In this document: in pieces, positions 7,862 through 10,815 of the stretch
How positions within the stretch are numbered: the stretch's first letter is position 1
Layout: every line of letters starts with the position of its first letter
From: Anaerolineales bacterium
Lineage (GTDB): Bacteria > Chloroflexota > Anaerolineae > Anaerolineales > UBA4823
Length of the DNA stretch: 10,815 nucleotides
NCBI GenBank assembly: GCA_028687395.1
Contig: JAQUAE010000030.1
Span: 1-10,815, forward strand
Reading direction: 5' to 3'
Notes under the pieces: generated by a model
Databases searched by the model: none
The model's input: only the letters and a program-made list of their open reading frames with translations
What the model was told of the DNA's origin: nothing
Program-made: the position numbers and the translations under genes

Positions 7862-7897
7862 TGGCTGCCAGGCGCGGTGGGTTATGACGGGCAGCCA
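7862..7897. terminator. Weak stem-loop between convergent genes
   Basis: TGGCTGCC (7862-7869) pairs perfectly with GGCAGCCA (7890-7897), leaving a 20-base loop. It sits in the 92-base gap between the stops of the DUF554 gene and the DsbA-like gene, where a bidirectional terminator would be expected. It lacks a T-run on either strand and the loop is long, so this is a weak call. Confidence 0.3.
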
Positions 7898-7901
7898 GCC
7901 A

Positions 7902-8651
7902 TCAGTTGGCGCCTGCGGCGGCCAGGGCGTTATCGATCGCCTGCTTAAAGGCTTCGTAAGGCTGGGCGCCTTCGATCTTAGTACCATTGATCAAGAAGGA
8001 GGGGGTGCCACCCATGCCAGCCTGAATGCCCTGGCGGATGCCCTCCTGGAGCTTATCAGCGTATTTATTGGAAGAATAGCACGAACTGAAGGCTTCCATA
8101 TCTAGCGCGAGCATCTCGGCAAAGGTCATCAGGCGCTTTTCGGTGTAATCCCCGACATTCTCGCCGGTATGATTGGCGAAGAGTATATCCTTGTACTCCC
8201 AGAACTTTCCCTGGTCGCCGGCGCAGAAAGCCGCCATGGCGGCGTTTTTGGACTCCTCCCCGATGTACTGCCCGCCCGGTCCATAGGGAATGTACACGAA
8301 GTGCACCTTACCGGTAGCGATGTAGTTTTCCACAATTTGCCCCTCGGTCTCATCGGCGAAGCGCTTGCAGAAGGGGCATTGAAAATCGGAGTATTCCACG
8401 ATCTTGACCGGAGCGTTGGGATCGCCCATGGCGTTGAAGTCGGCGTTCGGCCGCGACTGGGGGGTGATCTGAACCACCTCCCCCACCGGGGCGAGCGCCC
8501 GTTGGATCGTCGGAAAAGCCAGGATGGCGACGACGACCAGCGCCACCCCAGCGATGATCAAAAAGGTCGTGATGCGTTGTTGTCTCTGCTTGCGAGCGCG
8601 TTCTGATCTCAGCCTCTGGCGCTTAGATGAAGATGCTGGCTTATTTTCCAT
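7902..8651 (-). CDS. DsbA-like thiol:disulfide oxidoreductase, membrane-anchored
   Basis: This is a thioredoxin-fold protein of the Thioredoxin_4/DsbA type, expected to form or exchange disulfides outside the cytoplasm. The N-terminus is strongly basic (about 10-26), followed by one membrane helix (about 29-47) with no clear signal-peptidase site, so it is probably a signal anchor. The catalytic centre is QCPFC (C92, C95) after VKIVEYSDF, with the cis-proline loop GGTPSF (P217). Two more cysteines, C143 and C191, lie in the helical insert and may form a second disulfide. AAGGAGA at 8656-8662 lies 4 bases before the ATG. It follows the hydrolase gene by 78 bases and may have its own promoter. 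No DsbB or VKOR partner is in the window. Confidence 0.93.
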   Translation of the reverse strand: MENKPASSSKRQRLRSERARKQRQQRITTFLIIAGVALVVVAILAFPTIQRALAPVGEVVQITPQSRPNADFNAMGDPNAPVKIVEYSDFQCPFCKRFADETEGQIVENYIATGKVHFVYIPYGPGGQYIGEESKNAAMAAFCAGDQGKFWEYKDILFANHTGENVGDYTEKRLMTFAEMLALDMEAFSSCYSSNKYADKLQEGIRQGIQAGMGGTPSFLINGTKIEGAQPYEAFKQAIDNALAAAGAN

Positions 8652-8683
8652 GGCGTCTCCTTAACCGTAGTAAGTGAGTCGGA

Positions 8684-8712
8684 ATTTTCCCATGAGGCCA
8701 GGGAATTGTCCA
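8684..8712 (-). promoter_or_regulatory. Candidate promoter of the DsbA-like gene
   Basis: On the minus strand TGGACA (8712-8707; five of six match TTGACA) and GAAAAT (8689-8684; four of six match TATAAT) are spaced by exactly 17 bases, giving a leader of about 25 bases that includes the strong Shine-Dalgarno. The -10 is imperfect, so read-through from the hydrolase gene remains possible. Confidence 0.35.
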
Positions 8713-8722
8713 GGGGAAATTG
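8698..8722. repeat. Imperfect tandem repeat CCAGGGAATTG / CCAGGGGAAATTG
   Basis: Two copies, 11 bases (8698-8708) and 13 bases (8710-8722), are separated by one base and differ by two insertions. They lie between the hydrolase stop and the DsbA-like start and overlap the candidate -35 of the latter. They may be a binding site or a slippage product. Confidence 0.35.
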
Positions 8723-8729
8723 CCCCAAA

Positions 8730-9572
8730 TCAGGCTGGTTCACTCACCCGCTCTACCAGCCACTGCAGCATGAATCCCAACACCTGCTCTTTCCCCGGCT
8801 CGTTATGCACTTCGTGGCCCAGGCCTTCCCACAGCTTTAACGTACACCCCCCTTTCACCAGTGCAGCAAACTCGCGCGCGCCTTGCGGATAGATCAGCCG
8901 ATCGCTTGAGCCCTGTTGGATTAAAAGGGGCAAATGGAATTCCGCGGCGTGAGCGAACAGCCAATCGAGCTCGCCGATGCTCGCCCTGGCTAACGCCAGG
9001 CTGGTGCGATTGTGTACCAGTGGGTCGTTGACGTACGCCTGTACCACCGCCGGGTCGTTGCATATCGTTTGGGGATTCAGCCCCGTAGGAATGCTCATCT
9101 TGGGTAACAGGCTGCCGAGGGCTTTGATCATGAGCACCTTCATGGTTTGCTCGGTGAGGGAGGTGCGCAAGCCCGGACCGCTGACGACCACGCCGCACAA
9201 ATCCGGCTTGCGGCGCAGGACGTAGCTGAGGGCTAACGTGGCGCCCAGGCTGTGCCCATACAAGAAGCGCGGCTTACCGGGAAAGCGCCGGCTGGCTTCA
9301 TTCAGCATGCTCTCGATATCGTCGAGCAGCTCGTCGAGATTGGAAGCGTGCCCGCGCGGGCCGGGAGTCTTACCGTGGCCGCGCAGGTCGATGGCCAGCA
9401 GGGTAAACCCACCCTGGGTCAGGAATTCGGCGACGTGCTGGTAGCGACCGCTATGCTCGCCCAACCCATGCACCAGGCACACCACGCCGCGCGGGTCGCC
9501 ATCTGGCTGCCAGATTTGGGCAAACAAGGGAGAGTGCCCGGGGCTGGCCAGTTCGAATTGTGATCGTTTCAT
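8730..9572 (-). CDS. Alpha/beta hydrolase, monoacylglycerol lipase / lysophospholipase-like
   Basis: This 280-aa serine hydrolase of the Hydrolase_4 type probably cleaves a carboxylic ester such as a monoacylglycerol or lysophospholipid. The oxyanion-hole motif is HGLGEHSGRY (35-44), followed by DLRGHGKTPGPRGH (62-75), which is typical of the monoglyceride-lipase branch. The nucleophile elbow is GHSLG (S108), the acid is D224 in GSSDRLIYP, and the histidine is H253 in GLGHEVHNEP. No signal peptide is seen, so it is likely cytoplasmic. TGAGGT (9585-9580) provides the Shine-Dalgarno, 7 bases before the ATG, and its TGA is the stop of the upstream V4R gene; the two are therefore coupled. The exact substrate cannot be told. 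Confidence 0.92.
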   Translation of the reverse strand: MKRSQFELASPGHSPLFAQIWQPDGDPRGVVCLVHGLGEHSGRYQHVAEFLTQGGFTLLAIDLRGHGKTPGPRGHASNLDELLDDIESMLNEASRRFPGKPRFLYGHSLGATLALSYVLRRKPDLCGVVVSGPGLRTSLTEQTMKVLMIKALGSLLPKMSIPTGLNPQTICNDPAVVQAYVNDPLVHNRTSLALARASIGELDWLFAHAAEFHLPLLIQQGSSDRLIYPQGAREFAALVKGGCTLKLWEGLGHEVHNEPGKEQVLGFMLQWLVERVSEPA

Positions 9573-9582
9573 TGAATTTACC

Positions 9583-10188
9583 TCAGGAACGAATGCGAAA
9601 CTTGCACGCCTCTACGCCCATGGACATGCAGGCGAACTCCTCCACGTCGAATTCACGGGCGGCGGCGCGGCTCAAAGCGGCCTGAATCATACCACTCATC
9701 AACCAACAAATGGGCTCGGGGCTGGATTGGCCAAAGGTCGTGTCGCTGACGCGATCAACGTAGATCACATCCTTGAGGAAAAAGTGCACGGAATAGCTGT
9801 CTTCGCCCTGGCGCATCCAGGACGCCAGGGTTTCCAGCGCTTTGCGGCAGCGCGCGTCGGGCGGTTGTACCCGCAGGAGCAGGAAGTGCACGGCCAGGTG
9901 CCGGCCGCCTTCGTAGTACAGGCTCTGCCACACCTGCCTGCCCACGCGGTTGAGGTATCCGCGCGCCCCGTTGCCGTAATACTGGCGGATGGCCTGCTGC
10001 ATGGCGGCGAATTGCGCAGCGCTCACCCGATAATCGAATTCAGTGTAGCTGCTCTGGGGGATATAGGTATCCAGGCCAGCCTTGGCCAGAGCCATGCGCA
10101 GGCAATACACCCCCATCTGGTCTTCCAGCGCCTGGAGGAAAAAGCCGAAGAAACGGGTTGGGATGAAACGATCCTGCCGTTCAGCCAT
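9583..10188 (-). CDS. V4R (4-vinyl reductase-like) domain protein, 201 aa
   Basis: The C-terminal half matches the V4R small-molecule-binding fold: FLKDVIYVDRVSDTT (137-151), PEPICWLMSGMIQAAL (157-172), then EEFACMSMGVEACKFRI (183-199) with the typical E-x-x-C-x3-G-x3-C-x-F-x-I spacing (C187, C195) and C161 upstream. V4R domains are known to bind small, often hydrophobic, molecules and occur alone or in regulators and bacteriochlorophyll enzymes. The N-terminal 100 residues are helical and rich in Tyr and Arg; I do not recognise a separate domain there. No membrane helix is seen. It is followed closely by the hydrolase gene, with stop and ribosome site shared. A role in sensing or carrying a lipid-like ligand is inference. 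Confidence 0.78.
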   Translation of the reverse strand: MAERQDRFIPTRFFGFFLQALEDQMGVYCLRMALAKAGLDTYIPQSSYTEFDYRVSAAQFAAMQQAIRQYYGNGARGYLNRVGRQVWQSLYYEGGRHLAVHFLLLRVQPPDARCRKALETLASWMRQGEDSYSVHFFLKDVIYVDRVSDTTFGQSSPEPICWLMSGMIQAALSRAAAREFDVEEFACMSMGVEACKFRIRS

Positions 10189-10200
10189 CGTGGTTATTGG

Positions 10201-10214
10201 TCTCCCATGGGAGA
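10201..10214. repeat. Perfect 14-bp palindrome TCTCCCATGGGAGA upstream of the V4R gene
   Basis: This is the only perfect 14-base palindrome I noticed. It ends 12 bases before the V4R ATG at 10188, and its GGGAGA half is the nearest Shine-Dalgarno-like sequence. It could be an operator for a dimeric regulator, or form a 5-bp hairpin with a CATG loop that hides the ribosome site. No matching second copy was seen. Confidence 0.5.
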
Positions 10215-10260
10215 TGTGCGCCTGAGCTCCTGTCCCGCCTGGCTATCGCCGAGGTCGGGT

Positions 10261-10815
10261 TCATCCCGGTTGCCGGAACTGGTAAACCGGGTACTCTTCG
10301 CCAATCGGTTGAAAGCCAGCCCTGCGATACAGGCGCAATGAAGCCAGGTTGTCCTGCTGGGTGTTGACGGTTATACTGCGGGCGCCGCGCTGTAGAAAGC
10401 GAGACTGGAGATCGCGCACCAGGGTATAGCCAACGCCGCGGCCCTGAAAATTGGGGGAGACGGCCAGGCGCGCCAGATGCCCCCCCATGCTGGTGGCGGT
10501 GCTGATCTGGTAGCCAAGCAGGCCGGCTTCGCTTTCCGCCACGGTGGCGACGGCGGCCTGGGAGAAGGCGCGCTCCAGGCTATCCTGCGAGCTCAACCAG
10601 ATGCGGTCGAAGGCCGCCTGATCGAGGCGCGCCACGCCGGGCAGGTCCTGCGCTGCCATCGGCCGCAGGCGCGCCCCGCTTACCTCGCGCATGGGGGGCA
10701 ATTCCGGACCGATCCAGGAAAGCACCACCACACGGTTGGCTTCGACGAAACCCTCCGCCGCCAGCAAGCCCTGAAACCAGCCCTGAAGGGGCATGGCGCA
10801 AACAGCGGGCCACCC
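10261..10815 (-). CDS. GNAT family N-acetyltransferase, 5'-truncated by window edge
   Basis: It transfers an acyl group from acyl-CoA to an amine. The frame is open to the right edge. Counting from the in-frame ATG at 10794, a GNAT domain starts near 40 (GARLRPMAAQDLPGVARLD). Motif A is GGHLARLAVSPNFQGRGVG (104-122), with the CoA-pyrophosphate loop QGRGVG (117-122), and motif B is NLASLRLYRRAGF (149-161). The stretch before it, including PLQGWFQGLLAAEGF and NRVVVLSW (20-27), looks like the end of a further N-terminal domain, as in double-GNAT proteins. I therefore think that the ATG at 10794 is internal and the true start lies outside. It precedes the V4R gene by 72 bases on the same strand. 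The substrate is unknown. Confidence 0.88.
   Translation of the reverse strand, partial: GWPAVCAMPLQGWFQGLLAAEGFVEANRVVVLSWIGPELPPMREVSGARLRPMAAQDLPGVARLDQAAFDRIWLSSQDSLERAFSQAAVATVAESEAGLLGYQISTATSMGGHLARLAVSPNFQGRGVGYTLVRDLQSRFLQRGARSITVNTQQDNLASLRLYRRAGFQPIGEEYPVYQFRQPG

Noticed and set aside
6861..8105. Long plus-strand open frame (414 codons) across the adenosyltransferase, DUF554 and DsbA-like genes
   Set aside because: It is rich in Arg, Gly and Pro with no domain, lacks a ribosome site, and runs through three well-supported genes; a high-GC shadow.
8681..8690. GGAATTTTCC palindrome near the DsbA-like start
   Set aside because: The arms are only 4 bases and AT-rich; it is more simply explained as part of the candidate -10 region.

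Overview
This is a GC-rich bacterial chromosome segment with compact gene spacing (several 4-base start/stop overlaps) and no mobile element, RNA gene or CRISPR array that I can see. The protein types (CoxD/CoxE-like MoxR-VWA pair, PduO-type adenosyltransferase, DsbA-like membrane-anchored oxidoreductase, stand-alone V4R protein, double-domain GNAT) would suit a member of the Chloroflexota, perhaps Anaerolineae. That placement is an inference from general resemblance, not a proof.

Layout. (1) Positions 1-1442, plus strand: most of malQ, a GH77 4-alpha-glucanotransferase cut by the left edge. (2) Positions 1439-6390, minus strand: a tight five-gene operon read right to left. It encodes a 71-aa zinc-ribbon protein, a MoxR AAA+ ATPase, a CoxE-like VWA protein, a four-helix membrane protein, and a 625-aa Vps62-like protein with a coiled coil and a C-terminal membrane bundle. 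Its last gene overlaps malQ tail to tail by 4 bases. (3) Positions 6391-6538: a divergent promoter region with a small inverted repeat. (4) Positions 6539-7809, plus strand: a corrinoid adenosyltransferase, apparently leaderless, overlapped by a DUF554 membrane protein. (5) Positions 7902-10815, minus strand: a DsbA-like oxidoreductase, an alpha/beta hydrolase of the monoacylglycerol-lipase type, a V4R-domain protein and a GNAT acetyltransferase cut by the right edge.

How the genes may work together. The MoxR/VWA pair is the clear functional unit: such pairs act as ATP-driven maturation or remodelling machines. Here it is not next to CO-dehydrogenase genes. It is instead linked, with overlaps or short gaps, to a zinc ribbon and two membrane proteins, one carrying a Vps62-like domain. 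This is the part of the window most likely to hold an undescribed system. The other genes look like ordinary housekeeping or accessory functions: glucan metabolism, adenosyl-B12 formation, extracytoplasmic disulfide chemistry, ester hydrolysis and acyl transfer.
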